This document shows positions 1 through 12,293 of a stretch of 64,000 nucleotides of DNA, in pieces. Each line of letters opens with the position of its first letter. Position 1 is the first letter of the stretch. The notes under the pieces were generated by a model. The model did no database searches and was not told the DNA's origin. It saw nothing but the letters and a program-made list of their open reading frames with translations. Source of the stretch: Umbelopsis ramanniana AG (Eukaryota; Mucoromycota; Umbelopsidomycetes; Umbelopsidales; Umbelopsidaceae); NCBI RefSeq assembly GCF_025399195.1, contig NW_026252132.1, positions 124,001-188,000 on the forward strand, in the 5' to 3' direction. The position numbers and the translations under genes are program-made.

Positions 1-233
1 TAAAAGTTGGCAGATATAGTGGCGATAAGTGTACCTTGTGGACAGCGATATTGTGCTGATAAGGAAGTAACTTCAGGGCGCATTAGAAGTTGACACATCG
101 TAACTTGTAATAGCGATTATTGTAGCTTGTGGACAGCGGTATTGTGCTCATGTGGAGGTAGCTTCAGGTGATTTAGGAATGCGGATAACAAAAGTATATT
201 TAATTATTGAACTCTAGTTGAAATGTCTACGAA

Positions 234-1448
234 TTACAGAGTTGACAAGAAGGAAGGAATGTCGAATTCCTCTGCTCCGTCTTTCTTAACTATGACTCCT
301 TTCTCGGTCACAATACATGAGATTAGATTGGCAGGTGTTACATCAAAGCTTGGGTTCCAAACATTAATACCATTAGCAGCAACTTGAACTGTTTGTCTAG
401 GAACTTCATTGCCAGTTACTTCTCCTCCAACCACAGCTCCAGTAACCTGAACGACTTCGGCAGAAGGTCTTTCTTCAATCACAATATCCGCACCACGTTT
501 CGTGTTGAGATCGATGGAAGTCGTTGGAGCAGCGACAATAAAGAGAACACCGTGGTACTTGGCGGTAATAGCTAATTGATAAGTACCAATCTTGTTTGCA
601 GTATCACCATTTGCAGCTACGCGGTCAGCACCGACTACAATAGCAGAAATGTTGGGATTTTGTCGAAGCAGAGCTGACACCATGGAGTCGCACACAAGAG
701 TGGAGGGTATTTGTTCATAGACAAGCTCATAGGCTGTCAATCTCGATCCTTGATTATAAGGTCTTGTCTCAGTGCAATAAGCGTGCTTCAAAGCTCCTGT
801 CTTGTTCAAGTCACGAATAATGCCGAGTGCGGTACCCCAGCCTGCAGTGGCAAGCGATCTAGATTAGTTAAATTGATTAGTGGTCTTTCGCAAGGATTTT
901 TATGTATGTTCATATATTAACATTACTTACCCTGTGTTGCAGTGGGTCAAAACACTGACCTCAGAACTCTTTGAGTTTTCCAAAATAAATTTGGCACCAT
1001 GCGATCCAATATTCTTGTTATCTTTGACATCTTCAGCAAGCATAGTGACGGCGGCGGAGACATATGTATCGACAATATCCAATTGATTTGTTGCAGTTTG
1101 TGCACGTTGTTCTACAGTACGCCACAGTTTTCCGGCAGCATCAAACAAGTTGACCGCTGTTGGCCGAGATGTCTTGAGGTATTCCAAAGAATTTCTAATG
1201 AATTCTACAGCGGAAGCAGCAGAGTCGAATTCTCCTTGATTGGAGCGGGATCGCAAGTCAACGGCAAGAGACAAAGCTGCGACGATGGCAATAGCAGGAG
1301 CACCTCGAGTTTTCATCTCCTTGATGGCAGCATGTCCATCTTGAATAGTGCATACTTTGTCAAAGTGGGTGACATGTGGTAAGAGTAGCTGGTTTAGAAC
1401 GTAAAGTTCACCATTTTCGTACTTAATAGCTTCCAGAGTTTGAGCCAT
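234..1448 (-). CDS. MRI1: Methylthioribose-1-phosphate isomerase (methionine salvage)
   Basis: Two exons, 1448-931 and 858-234, are joined across a 72-bp intron (donor GTAAGT, acceptor CTAG), giving 380 residues, close to the usual 370-410. The family is the eIF2B-alpha-like isomerase that converts methylthioribose-1-phosphate to methylthioribulose-1-phosphate in the cytosolic methionine salvage pathway. The sequence shows the N-terminal [16 protein letters not shown] block, and the splice restores the family signature [16 protein letters not shown], with the conserved cysteine. DSMVSALL and the [13 protein letters not shown] block, which supplies the second catalytic acid, follow in exon 2. 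Another acceptor nearer the exon (CTGCAG at 842) was rejected because it breaks the frame. The gene is transcribed away from the SPOC-protein gene, with about 1.1 kb between their starts. Identification is confident. Confidence 0.95.
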
Positions 1449-2573
1449 GTTGATTTAACCTGTTGAATCTATCAAAGCGAATTTCACCATCGTGAAAATT
1501 TCGGTCAGAAAGCAGTCCCAAGGTTGCGATTTTTAAGTATTATTGCGACACGGGTGGGATTTTCTGTATTGTTTTTGTCAGATATTGATTGGCATGTGTT
1601 TCTTTTGCTATCAGCGCTTCATATTAGATGAGAATTCCCGATTGTTTTTGATGGAAAGTATATTTGAGAGCATTGTCCTGAAGATTTTTCTTTCAAATCA
1701 TAGAAACCATTGAAGTGTGCGATCTGAAAGGCACCGAAATACTATTTAATATGAAAACCAGTTATTTGCAACGCTTGCTGAACAAAACCTCGTAAAATCT
1801 TTTGCATCCATACATCAAGCACTTGTTTATATAGAAAATTACTTAACAATGCAGGCGCCAATGGCAGCCTTTCAACATTTTTATTTTCGGCATTGAGACT
1901 GAAGTACTCTTATATCATCAGACCGCCGATACAGCATTGAGCAACGCTGATTTCAAAGATATATAATGAGAACCTGTGTATTTTGATCGTCTTCTCACCA
2001 ATACACGTTAGAAGTTGGCTCGGACCTGATTTTGTATTCCTTGCAGCTGCTGGTCAGGTTACTGTTGTCTTCCGTCCATAAAAATTATATCTGACAAGTT
2101 GTGAAATAATTAAAATTTCAATTACTTCTTTAAAACGAAATCGATAGCGATCGTGTAATGAGTTTTGGTAACATATAATAAAGTGCTTAGTTATATCGAA
2201 TGGATCTTTTCATCCCACTGACAAAATTTCAAATACCATTATTGGAAAAACGGCTGTAGGTCTCTACCAAGCCCATACTAATGAAATGATATTTTGCAGT
2301 GCCGCCGACCTGCCAAAGTGAAGTTTGCTTCTATCTCGATCTACCTTAACTGTGTACTTATATGTTTTTCTCTATGCTTTATTATCACCATCACATGGAC
2401 CTGATTTTCCTTGGTGTTGGCGCCAAAAAACATTGCATCTTCGTAAAGCAAAACTTCAGTGCGAATGAATGTCAACCTTGTAGTGTCCACGTCATTATCA
2501 CGTGACCACACCGTCTTTTCATTTGCGCCACACTGTACCCAAAACATTTCATTTTTTCTTAGTTTTCTCTTAC
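1449..2573. other. Intergenic region between divergent MRI1 and SPOC-protein genes
   Basis: About 1.1 kb of AT-rich sequence without a supportable ORF. It must contain both promoters. A pyrimidine-rich stretch ending in TTAG lies just upstream of the 2574 start and could be the end of a 5'-UTR intron. No RNA gene or repeat was recognised. Confidence 0.5.
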
Positions 2574-5500
2574 ATGAATGATAACGACATGGATAGTTTT
2601 CTATACCTTCGAGATAATGGGTTTGAAGGAGATGGTCAGAAAGCTCAAGGACTAGATCATGAGCAAGCACCAGCGACATTTATGGAAGATCAAAGACCAT
2701 CATGGCCAGATCATGACGCATTAGACAACCTACATGTCCATCACGACGTCACACACTTTTTATTGCCAATGGAAACGGAAGATTGGTCAATATTAGATCA
2801 AAGCCAGCTATTAACTGATCAATCCATGTTTGCTCAAGACAAGCCACCGACCATAAACGCAAGTGATGTAGAAGGTAGTCATTCGGTAGCCCCAGCTGCA
2901 ACAACAATTTCAACCACCAATCCGAGTTTCGTAACACCAGACATGATATACCAGCAAAGCAACAACCAAGATCTTCAAGGACAAAATGAAGAAGCTTCTA
3001 CTCAGAACACTATTAACAGAAATACCCGAATGTCGACTCGATCAAGAACAAGGCAAATGGACAAAACTCCTACTGACGATTACGTTAATCCGCAGCAGGA
3101 CTCTACTGAGACTGCGGAACCAAAACGAAAAACGCAGAAATCCAAAAAATTGTATTGCATTTGCCAGCAGCCTTATGACGGTAGCCCTATGGTACAATGT
3201 GATAGTTGCCAGGAATGGTAAGTGGTTGTTGAAGTAATACTGCACATGCTAAGATAGACAACTTACCCAGCTTTATATAGGTTCCATTGCTCTTGTGTGA
3301 ATTTAGACCCTGAGGAAGCAGAGGATATTGAGTGGACATGCGATTCTTGTTCAAAGAAGCCAGGTAGAGCGGTAGGAAAGGAGAAGAAAAAGGGTAAGCA
3401 TTTTTTATTATACTTTTTACACAATCGCTGTCAGGTTATAGACGTGCGAATACTCTCATGGGATAGCAAAGACAATTTGCTGCTGTATCGAAATTTGACG
3501 TTTGATGGATGGAACGAAAGAACGGAATCTATGGCGTGCCTTCACATAGTTATTGATCGCATGCCGAGAGGCTCGTTGTTTTCAATTTGCAATACACATC
3601 GTTTTGTAATTAAACAAAATACTTTTAAATCGAGTTTTTTTGTTCACTTCCTACAGCACTGTTATCATCTCTTCTACTTTTTTTTATACTTTTTTTTTTA
3701 TCTGCAATGTGTACCATTTTCTAGCGTGAGATGGAGCCCATTTGCAAGAGACGTGTATGTCAGAGGCAGCCATCCACAGCAGCTCGACTAGCACTGGCCA
3801 AAGAAAGAGAAAGCTCAGTTGCATGCCACTGGCAGCGGAAACCATCATCCAATGTGGTAATCCCGGCACTATGGGCAGCGTACGCTCTCGTAGTTACTGT
3901 GTCTTGATCTGACAATGTCTAGAGTCGGCTGTCTATCTCCGTCCGTCATGATGGCAAAATCCTGTTCATGATTGCTCACAACTCCCACCACTCGCACGTC
4001 TTGCAACCTGACTAATGTACAGCCACAATTAATGGATTGTAACTTACTGATATTTTGCCAATTTACAGATATTACTTCCCGATGGCGGAAGGAGAGAGAG
4101 GCTTCTGCAGAATGGAATGGCAGTGAAGAAGAAGAAGATGAAGAGGTAGGCAATTTTAATATGCCATGCATGTATGCTACTCTGAACTAACATTGCGTAA
4201 TGACAGATCCAGGAAGAACGTAAGGTGGAAAGAAAGAAGAGTGCGACACCAGGAAATTGTCTGCTATCCACATGTTCCAAGCCAGCCAAGAGCAACAGTT
4301 TGTTCTGCAGTGAGAAATGTGCGAGTGCTCATGTCAATGACAAAGCAACCACTAGACGAAGATCGAAAAGAACAGAGAGTCCAGAGACCATTCAATCTCC
4401 AACAGAAAAGACGCAAGATAGTCCTACCATTCAATCCAGGAGTTCTGAGATTGACGCTGTCAGACGTAACGTAGTTAAAAGCTTAACTGCAACATTGAAG
4501 GGACTAATCGAGTCAGCATTAACAAAAGATCCAACGATATTTGCAAATTACACCAACCAGAGTGCCAATACCGTACAGTCACCTGGTACGCCAGATCCTT
4601 CGAAAGATCAGAAACCTTCAACCTCAGAGGCTACGCCAACGAGCCCCAGCACAGAAGAAGTCGACGAAGCAAAATCGATTGCTCAACTACCATCCGCCAT
4701 GAATATTGCAGAACAAGTAGCAGCAAACATAGAAAATGCGATGTATGAGCACCTAGCGGAACCACATCCCAAGTTCCCAGCCAGCAAGCCACAAGTCTGC
4801 GGAGAAAAATATAAAGGCAAATTCAGGTCTCTTCTGCACAATCTCAAGGACAAAGCAAATGAGATATTTCAACTTCGTGTAATGACTGGTGACTTAACTC
4901 CAGAAAGCCTAGTCAATATGTCTGCGGAGGACATGGCCAACCCAGAGCTGAAGTCAATGTCAGAAACTTTGAGGCAGAAAAGTATCAAGAACTCCGTTTT
5001 GAAGATCCAGAATATGCCAATTATAAAGAAGACGCATAAAGGCGACATCATTATGATGCCTTCAAAAGACAATGCCTCATTTGCTGATGATCAAGCGGGA
5101 AAGAGATCACCACTGGTTAGACTTGACGAAAAAAGGGACGACCTTGGCTCACCTAGGAGTCCAAATAGTCGAAAATCCAGTATCTCACTTACGCCGAAAT
5201 CTCCAATGCAAAAAATTGATACATTGGATGACATACTGGCTCGCATGATTCCTACAGGTGAAGGCGAAGACAATGGCAAACGATCAGCGGAGAGTCCTGG
5301 TGACAACAAGCAGAAGAAGCGCAAAGTGAACATTGACATGGAAAAATTACTCGGTGATGAGGACGTCCAACTGGAATTTGGCAGCGATGATGAAGGATTG
5401 GTAGAATCAACCATGAAATCGGACACCGATATAACAGATGAACAAGAACATGGTACTGCCACCGCAACATTATCATGTGATGAACCGAAAGCTTATCCTT

Positions 5501-6705
5501 TACACCCCATCTGGAATGGTAAAACCATTATGCAACAAGTGGCAGAATTTGAGAGCTCATCCTTTCAAATTGGCGGTAGATGCCTTGCAGAGCAAGAATG
5601 GGCAAATGTTCTTTCACCTACCATCTGGATTGAAGGCCGCATCCCCACTGACCGTGTTACCGATTACCTCACGCAAACACAATTCTCATCTAGCAAGGAA
5701 TTGGTTTTGATAGAGATCAAGTGTTCTCAGCCAGCTAGTCAACAGGAAGCCGACAACTTGCTGAAGTACTTCTCTTCACGAAACCGATATGGTGTCGTGG
5801 CACGAAATAAGCCTGTCATCAAAGATTTCTATATAATCCCATTAACCGCTCAAGAAAATTTGCCTGATTGTTTGGTTGCTCTCAATCATGGCTTAGGAGA
5901 AAAAGACAGAGATCGGGACATGCTACTCGGTATCATAGTGTTGAACAAGAAGGTCGCAGCCGACCCGCGAAGAACAAGCGAAAGCCGCTCAAACCGTGAT
6001 ACCAGCATCTCAAGTCATAATGAACCAACTTTGCCTCCGCTACCTCAGCCTGTCACCGCTTCGACCATACCCCAGCCATCTGTAACCGGCACTCCTGATT
6101 TATCAAGCCTTCTACAAAATGGTGAAGTAAATCCGTTAATCAAACAGCTTCTAAGCAATAAGGATATTGTACAACTTCTCACCAAAAATCAAGCAAACAA
6201 TGCTCCGCAAGCCGTAAATACTGCTTATCAACCTATTCCGACAGGACCATCTCACGATACGTATCAGCCCATGCATAACCCTTCTCCGTATCGTCCAAAT
6301 ATACAGCACCAGCCAGAAGGACTTTCACGGAATGACTTACCTTCTGACTCAGGACGACCTCCATATTCTCAGTATGAGCATATACCGACCGGACCATCGT
6401 CGTATCAACCGTATCAGCAGCAGCAGCAGCAGCAGCACTGGAACAATCGCAACCCGCCATACTCCTCCCCAGATGTGCCACCTCCTTCAAATAACTTGGG
6501 AAGGCAGTCGCGATGGGACACTCCTAATTCAGGTGGCTACCAGCAGTATCCAACTGGACCAGCTGGTATGTATCCACCTCGGGAAAGAGGACAAAGCCGC
6601 CCACCAGATTTCAATCGTGGACGAGGAAGAGGATCGTATGGTCATAATAATGGACGAGGACGTCGCGGACACCCAGGGGAACATGGTCGACCTAGGCGCC
6701 GATAG
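2574..6705 (+). CDS. PHD finger / TFIIS-central / SPOC domain protein (Bye1-PHF3-DIDO1 type)
   Basis: Exons are 2574-3217, 3281-3393, 4069-4145 and 4207-6705, about 1110 residues. A PHD finger (about residues 193-245, starting CICQQPYDGS) is split by intron 1. A second small Cys motif (CLLSTCSKPAKSNSLFC) opens exon 4. A TFIIS central domain follows at about 360-550, then an SPOC domain at about 705-860 (HPIWNGKTI through GIIVLNKK). The tail is Pro/Gln-rich with three PTGP-type motifs and ends in an Arg/Gly-rich segment. In the family the TFIIS-like part docks on RNA polymerase II, SPOC binds the phosphorylated CTD and PHD reads histone H3, so a nuclear elongation or chromatin role is expected. 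Intron 2 is 675 bp, unusually long here, and may hide an extra in-frame exon at 3731-3854. The start at 2574 is preferred over the upstream frame extension, which lacks coding character. Confidence 0.88.
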
Positions 6706-7227
6706 CTTTCTTCAATCTTTATATAGATGCATAACCTTTCATAACCTGTGTACATATTGCTGATAAAAGAATTACTTTTTTCAAATGCTACTTTTCGCAA
6801 AAGCTGCGTTTTTTAAAAGATCCATTTTCCACAATCATGATATATGGCACAGTAAGAGAGAAGTGTCCTGATTTCAATATGTACTGTATGACGAGAATTA
6901 TTCAATAGGACGTACAATGCTTCTGATGGTGTAAACACACAATACCTGATAGACTTAATTTTTTTTTTTTTCACTCTATAAATGATCTACCATGAAATAA
7001 ACACCTTTACACGAACATAATCCATAGTCACTAGTTGCTTCTACTATAGCATACTGGATAGTAGAAGTAATACTTCCCTTAATATTTGTCTCCGCAGGTC
7101 TGATCAAGCAAAAAATCTCGCCTCGATTCTTTGGGACCAATCATGTGATGAGCTGACACTTCCGCTCATTGCAGAATTTCTCAACGTTTACTGTAGCCTC
7201 CCACATCTCCAAGTGGCCACACTTCCG
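6706..7227. other. Intergenic: 3' end of SPOC gene and MED15 leader
   Basis: About 520 bp containing a T-rich run near 6960 and no supportable ORF. The final 130 bp before the MED15 ATG are pyrimidine-rich with several CAG acceptor-like sites, so a 5'-UTR intron is possible. Confidence 0.45.
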
Positions 7228-8492
7228 ATGAATCAACAAGGTGGTAATGGCATTCCATTGAACCTGGCTGGAACTAACTTTCAACCATCAAATGAACCCC
7301 CTAATCCTAACTGGCGTGAGGAACTGACTGTCCAAGACAGGGCGCGCTTGGTTGCTCAGTTGTACGTTTGGCTTTAGGACTGAGCTCAGCTTGCGTTATA
7401 AATGTAATACTAAACAACACCTTTAGAGGCAATGCTTTGCGTATGCTCTCGCCTCAAACAAGCGAACAGCAAATCTTGACAGTAGCTCGATCTTTTGAAA
7501 TGCAAATATACCGTCGAAGTAATCACAAGGTAACATAACAGGAAACTTGGGAACAGCTTCCTGATAAATACATATCTCTTACGCAACCTTTCAGAACGAA
7601 TATTTGCTTGCATATAGTAAGAAGTATGCTCAAATCAAGCGATCTATCTCACAAAATCAAAACGGGGTGGGTATGAATGGCGATGCACAAGTCATGAATG
7701 CTATGGGTGCAACCTCCATGGGTCCTGGTGCCATGGGTACTCAAAATGGCATGCCTGTCATGCAACCCAATCAACAAAACTGGAATAGTTTAGTGCAAGC
7801 TGGTGGTCAACAACCAAATACTCAGATGTCATCTCCACAACAGCAAGTGCAACAGCAAGTGCAACAGCAACAACAACAGGCTGGCCAATCTATACCGCCA
7901 TCAGCGTCGCCACTTAACCCAAACCTTCCACAGCACAACTTAGCAGCACAAAATCAAGTTCGCCCAAACATGAATCAACAGCAGCAGGCTGCTTTGCTAC
8001 AAGCTAGGCAACAGCAACAGCAACAAATCTTGGCTGCACGACAAAGGGCTGCTGCTGCTGCAGCAGCAGGCGGACAACCGCTTCAAGCAAACGCTCAGCA
8101 AGCTCAAAACATGCAACAGGGTGGGAACCAGCAAGCAAACCAGGTGCCAGTTCAACAGCATCAGCCTCAACAACAAAATCAAATTCCTGCAAATGTTCTC
8201 CAAGGACTAAATCTCGGCAATATCAATGCGGCTTCATTGTCCTCATTAACACCGCAGCAGTTCCAAATGCTGGTAGCCAGACAGGCTATGCAACAGCAAC
8301 AGCAGCAGCAACAACAGCCACAACAATCCCAGCAGCAGCAGCAGCAACAGCAGCAACAGCAACAGCCTCCACAACAACAGCAGCAGCAAGGAAATATGGT
8401 TGGCCTGAATATGAACAATGCACAGTCATTTAATGCCAATGCATCCCGGTTGGCTGCAAACCAGCAGCAGCAGCAGCAGCAACAACAACAGC

Positions 8493-8529
<37 letters not shown>

Positions 8530-10983
8530 GCAGCAACAACAACAGCAACAACAGCAGCAACAGCAACAACAGCAGCAACAGCAACAACAACAGCAGCCGC
8601 AACAGGTGACTCCTAACATACGTCCTACGAACATGCCAAATCAACAACCCCAAATGAATAATTTTAACAATTATGGATTGAATGGAAATGTTCCAACGTC
8701 AATGATGTCCATGTCGACACCAATGATGGCTCAAATGCCACAGCAAAATATGGCTGCACACCAGCAGCAACAGCAACAACAGCAGCAACAACAACAGCAG
8801 CAGCAGCAGTCTCAACAGCGAATGCAAGCCACAAACGAAATCAACAATGCTAATCAAGTACAGCAAGGACAACAGATGCCAGCAAGTCAACAGTCTCCTT
8901 CTGTAATGATTCAAGATCTGAACAACCAGCCATTTCAACTTCAACAACCTCCGCAGGGACAAGCAGCAGCTCAACCACAAGGTGGTCAGAATGCTGCGAA
9001 TTCACAGCAGCAATTGAATCAATTATTTGGTGGTAATTTGAACAACGGTACACAACCAATGAGCGGAAATCGACCAATTATTCCACCTGCTCAGCAAATG
9101 CAAGCCGCAAACCTAGTTGCGCAGATGAACAAGACTATCCTAGCAAGCAGATGTATGAACCTTGGCTGCATAATGCATTGACTATGACGCTTGACACTAA
9201 CATTTCATTCCCAGTCCCTGCCACTCCCATAGAAAATCTTAGCGAGCAAGAAAAAGCATCCATTAGAGAGCAAGTCAACCAACTTCGACCGATGTGCGAG
9301 AAGCTGGATCAGCTTTTACCAATTTTTCTTGCCATGACGGCCAATGGTGAAGCTACCAAGCGACTTATTTTGATGAAACACATGTTTCAAGATCAGCTCA
9401 ATGTGCTACCACAAAACAAGTTCCTTATATCCTTGGACCATATGCAGAAGTTGAAGGATCATTTTACAAAGTACTTTACTTGGATCAGAAATGCTATGAG
9501 CGGTGCCAGTCAACAGCAAGCTGTTGATGATGGTACGGGTGCAAATGTCAATGCTGCAACAGCAGGTAACTTAACATCTGCCTCACCAGTGTCACCTCAA
9601 CAAACTGCACAAAACCAAGGAGCGACGGCGCAAAATGCTAATAGAAATATGCCCAATGCTGCAAAGCTTCTTCCAAATCAAGCAGCGGCCGCTGGAATGC
9701 AACAGCTTCAACAGCAGCAAATGGCCAGTGCTCAACAGTCCGCGCAACAACAACCACAAATGCCAAATGCAGCCGCAGCTGCCGCGATGCAGTCTGGCCT
9801 AGGTTTGAAACATGGAAACATTGATTTAAAACTTCCAGTGTCAAAGCGACAAAAAGGAGCAGATTCTCCAGCCACGTCTTCACAACCGCAGCCACAACAA
9901 CAATCATCTCCTGCTGCTAAGTCACAGGCTTCGCCAACAGCTGCACCAGGAGTAACAGCTCAAGGTGAACAATTAGATACCGCTGCGCAAGGTGACGCAG
10001 CCAATGGCGGACGGCCAGCCAACACACAAGTCATTATACAGGCGGCGATAGCGGCTGGATATCCTCCTCAAGTTGTTGTAAAGTTACCACAGAAAGCACT
10101 TCAGGCAAATTGGGTGCTACAAAAAGCTGCCCAAGGGAAAGCGAACATTAAGCCGCAACAGCAACAACAAATTCAAGCAATGTTGAATGACATGGTAAAT
10201 CAAGTGAAGCAGCAAATTGCCAACGAGGCTAATAATGCTCAGGCCCAAGCAATGGCTCAAGCACATGTTTCGGCAGCCGCAAATCATCAGAACCCAGCGA
10301 ATCGAGCACCTGCAACGCCGCCTAAAGTGATTGATTTGGAGAGTACCGCTAATAGTATTACGAACCCAATTACGTTGGATGCTGTGCCAATTAGCCAGGT
10401 ATCTAATGCCCCTGTGGTTATGCAAGACACTCTGAAGCAAGAACCGGACACTGGCATATCCGCCATGCCTTATTCCATGCCAGCACAATTGAATTCATCT
10501 CAAGTGATGGCAGATTCCAAAATCATTACTTCAACTGGGACTTCATTACTTGGCATGGCCACGGACTCTTTCTCCACCATCAGACCTGGTATGACGGCTG
10601 ACGGACGAGTCGTGAACGCCAACCTGTTCACTGCTGATATTATCAAAGACCTCATCACCATTCTGTCACGACCAGATAAACACCAGATGGCTTTAAACGA
10701 GTTGTCAGAAACCACAGAGATCTACGAGTCGCTTGAAGATAGCAAAGGAGGTGTGATGTTTGCGACCGCCACAAAAGATGTTGCTACAAAACCAGCTCTT
10801 TTTGCCCCATTCTCTGAAGATCCTGCATCACTAACGAGTCATCATGAAGCCTTTTCAGAAAGTATCGCTGGAGAAAGTGAATCTGACGCTTCTAGTTCTC
10901 GATGGTACTCGCTAGGCATGGATCCTCAAATACCAGACATGAGTGAATTCATGCACGGTTTCGACATTTTAGAATGTAGTTAG
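7228..10983 (+). CDS. MED15: Mediator complex subunit 15 (Gal11/Med15) with KIX domain and polyglutamine tracts
   Basis: Exons 7228-7361, 7427-7529, 7595-9152 and 9215-10983 give 1187 residues. The N-terminal KIX domain (about 33-105, beginning NWREELTVQDRARLVAQLL) is spread over the first three exons. This domain is where transcription activators contact the Mediator tail. Residues 110-510 are Gln/Asn/Ala-rich, with a pure run of 45 glutamines at 369-413 encoded by mixed CAA and CAG. A structured segment after the last intron (EQEKASIREQVNQLRPMCEK) is probably the Mediator-association region. The last intron (9153-9214) has donor GTATGA, a CTAAC branch site and acceptor CCCAG, and it cures an apparent frameshift. 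The protein acts in the nucleus as an RNA polymerase II coactivator. Family assignment rests on the KIX signature plus overall architecture. Confidence 0.87.
8462..8596 (+). repeat. CAA/CAG trinucleotide repeat encoding 45 glutamines
   Basis: 135 bp of uninterrupted CAG/CAA codons inside MED15. CAA interruptions are frequent, which generally lowers slippage. Smaller glutamine runs occur at about 8290-8390 and 8762-8812. On the other strand it produces long poly-Leu or poly-Cys shadow frames that are not genes. Confidence 0.97.
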
Positions 10984-11233
10984 CCTACAGTAGATGAACC
11001 AATTGTTTATACGCTTTCATTTTTCTGCGGTTCCTATACCACGGCGTGCTCTTTTCACTTATCATGTGTCTAATAAACTTGCCTCTGATGCCATTCTAAT
11101 TGATAGGCGGTTACTCTTTAGTGAAATGATATTAAGTGGCCCGTTCATTATTAATTTGAAAGTGATTAAATAGTTTGCACGCTCAAATCGATGCCTAATG
11201 CGATATAAATGTTTGAAAATGAATTCTTGCAAA

Positions 11234-12052
11234 TCAATCATTCAAGTGGGTATCTAAAATGCATTTTTTCATATGTTTCCTCCAATTCAGCCAAGCAACA
11301 CCTTGTATTAAGCTATCACTAAGATCGTCCTTCTTTTTCTCGGCACTGAACATGGTCCGGAGGCTAGGGCTACAATCCAATACATTGGTGTCCAACCAGT
11401 GGGTCACCAAGTCTTGACTTCTCTTTTTCTTGGACCGATTCGGTGTCTTTGACTCTGCCGATGAAAGCGTACTGAAATCAGGTTCAGTCATACTCCAGTA
11501 TTTTTCGACAGCAATGGCATTGATGGCTTCCTTCGCTATGTCTGGTCCAGTCATACATTGTATAGCACTCCAAAGCATCGCCTCCACCATATTGACCCTT
11601 AAAGTATGTTCTAGAACCGAGTGTCCTCCCATGGAGCGGAACCGCTGTCTTTCGATGACGATAGCACACTCTTTTTCGATACTTATCAGTAGCTGTTGGC
11701 GGACAAATCGAGTAACGGAGATAGCACTATGCGACGGATGATGGTTATCAATATCCAAATCAACTCGCTGCCAGCGCAATACTTGATTTTCCTTAGTGAC
11801 GTGGGCAAATGCAAGATTTCGGTACCCAACATCAATTGATATCACAGATTCAGGAACCATTTTTAGACCGGTTGTCGTTACATTGGGTGAAATAACATCG
11901 TTGTACTGTGAAATGATACGATCCAGGACCTCCGTCTTTGTGCCTGACGTTTGAACTCCAGTAGATATGGCCTCTACCTTCAGCTCTGATGCTTTCTGAA
12001 GAGAAAGTCTTGAATGTGGACGGTCAATGGCTGAAGCTAGCCATCTCGACAT
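11234..12052 (-). CDS. CCE1: Mitochondrial Holliday junction resolvase with SAP domain (Ydc2/CCE1 type)
   Basis: Single exon, 272 residues. Residues about 13-50 form a SAP motif (ASELKVEAISTGVQTSGTK), a DNA-binding helix pair. The RNase H-like nuclease fold follows. VISIDVGYRNLAFAH carries the first catalytic Asp, ECAIVIERQRFRS the catalytic Glu, and KKKDDLSDSLIQGVAWL the last acidic pair, as in fission yeast Ydc2. These enzymes cut four-way junctions in mitochondrial DNA so that genomes segregate. Length matches the family (about 260-350). A basic, Ser-rich N-terminus would suit mitochondrial import. A GTAAGT lies 30 bp upstream of the ATG, so a 5'-UTR intron with a slightly different start is possible. 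Confidence 0.9.
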   Translation of the reverse strand: MSRWLASAIDRPHSRLSLQKASELKVEAISTGVQTSGTKTEVLDRIISQYNDVISPNVTTTGLKMVPESVISIDVGYRNLAFAHVTKENQVLRWQRVDLDIDNHHPSHSAISVTRFVRQQLLISIEKECAIVIERQRFRSMGGHSVLEHTLRVNMVEAMLWSAIQCMTGPDIAKEAINAIAVEKYWSMTEPDFSTLSSAESKTPNRSKKKRSQDLVTHWLDTNVLDCSPSLRTMFSAEKKKDDLSDSLIQGVAWLNWRKHMKKCILDTHLND

Positions 12053-12293
12053 TCCTACTCGTAAAATGACTTACCTGTCGCGAAGGCTTTGAATGACGGT
12101 GTCCTGATGGACCAATCTCTTAGTCTCAAGTACAGCAGCAAGTTTATAAATTTGGGGGCGGCGTAGATATGAGAAATTTAGCATTAAATTGACTATGGTA
12201 TGATTGTTTATGGTGTATATGGTGGGAGAAGGTAATGAAGAAAACTGCAGTTAATTTAGCGTTGAGTGACAGGAAAACCGTTTGGTGAAAATT

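Noticed and set aside
842-930. Alternative MRI1 acceptor at CTGCAG (842)
   Set aside because: Breaks the reading frame. The acceptor ending at 859 restores the conserved SLATAGWGT block.
8179-8653. Long poly-Cys and poly-Leu frames opposite MED15
   Set aside because: They are exact antisense shadows of the CAG/CAA repeat and have no splice or start context.
9145-9215. Apparent frameshift or split between two MED15 reading frames
   Set aside because: Explained by a 62-bp intron with GTATGA donor, CTAAC branch site and CCCAG acceptor that restores one frame.
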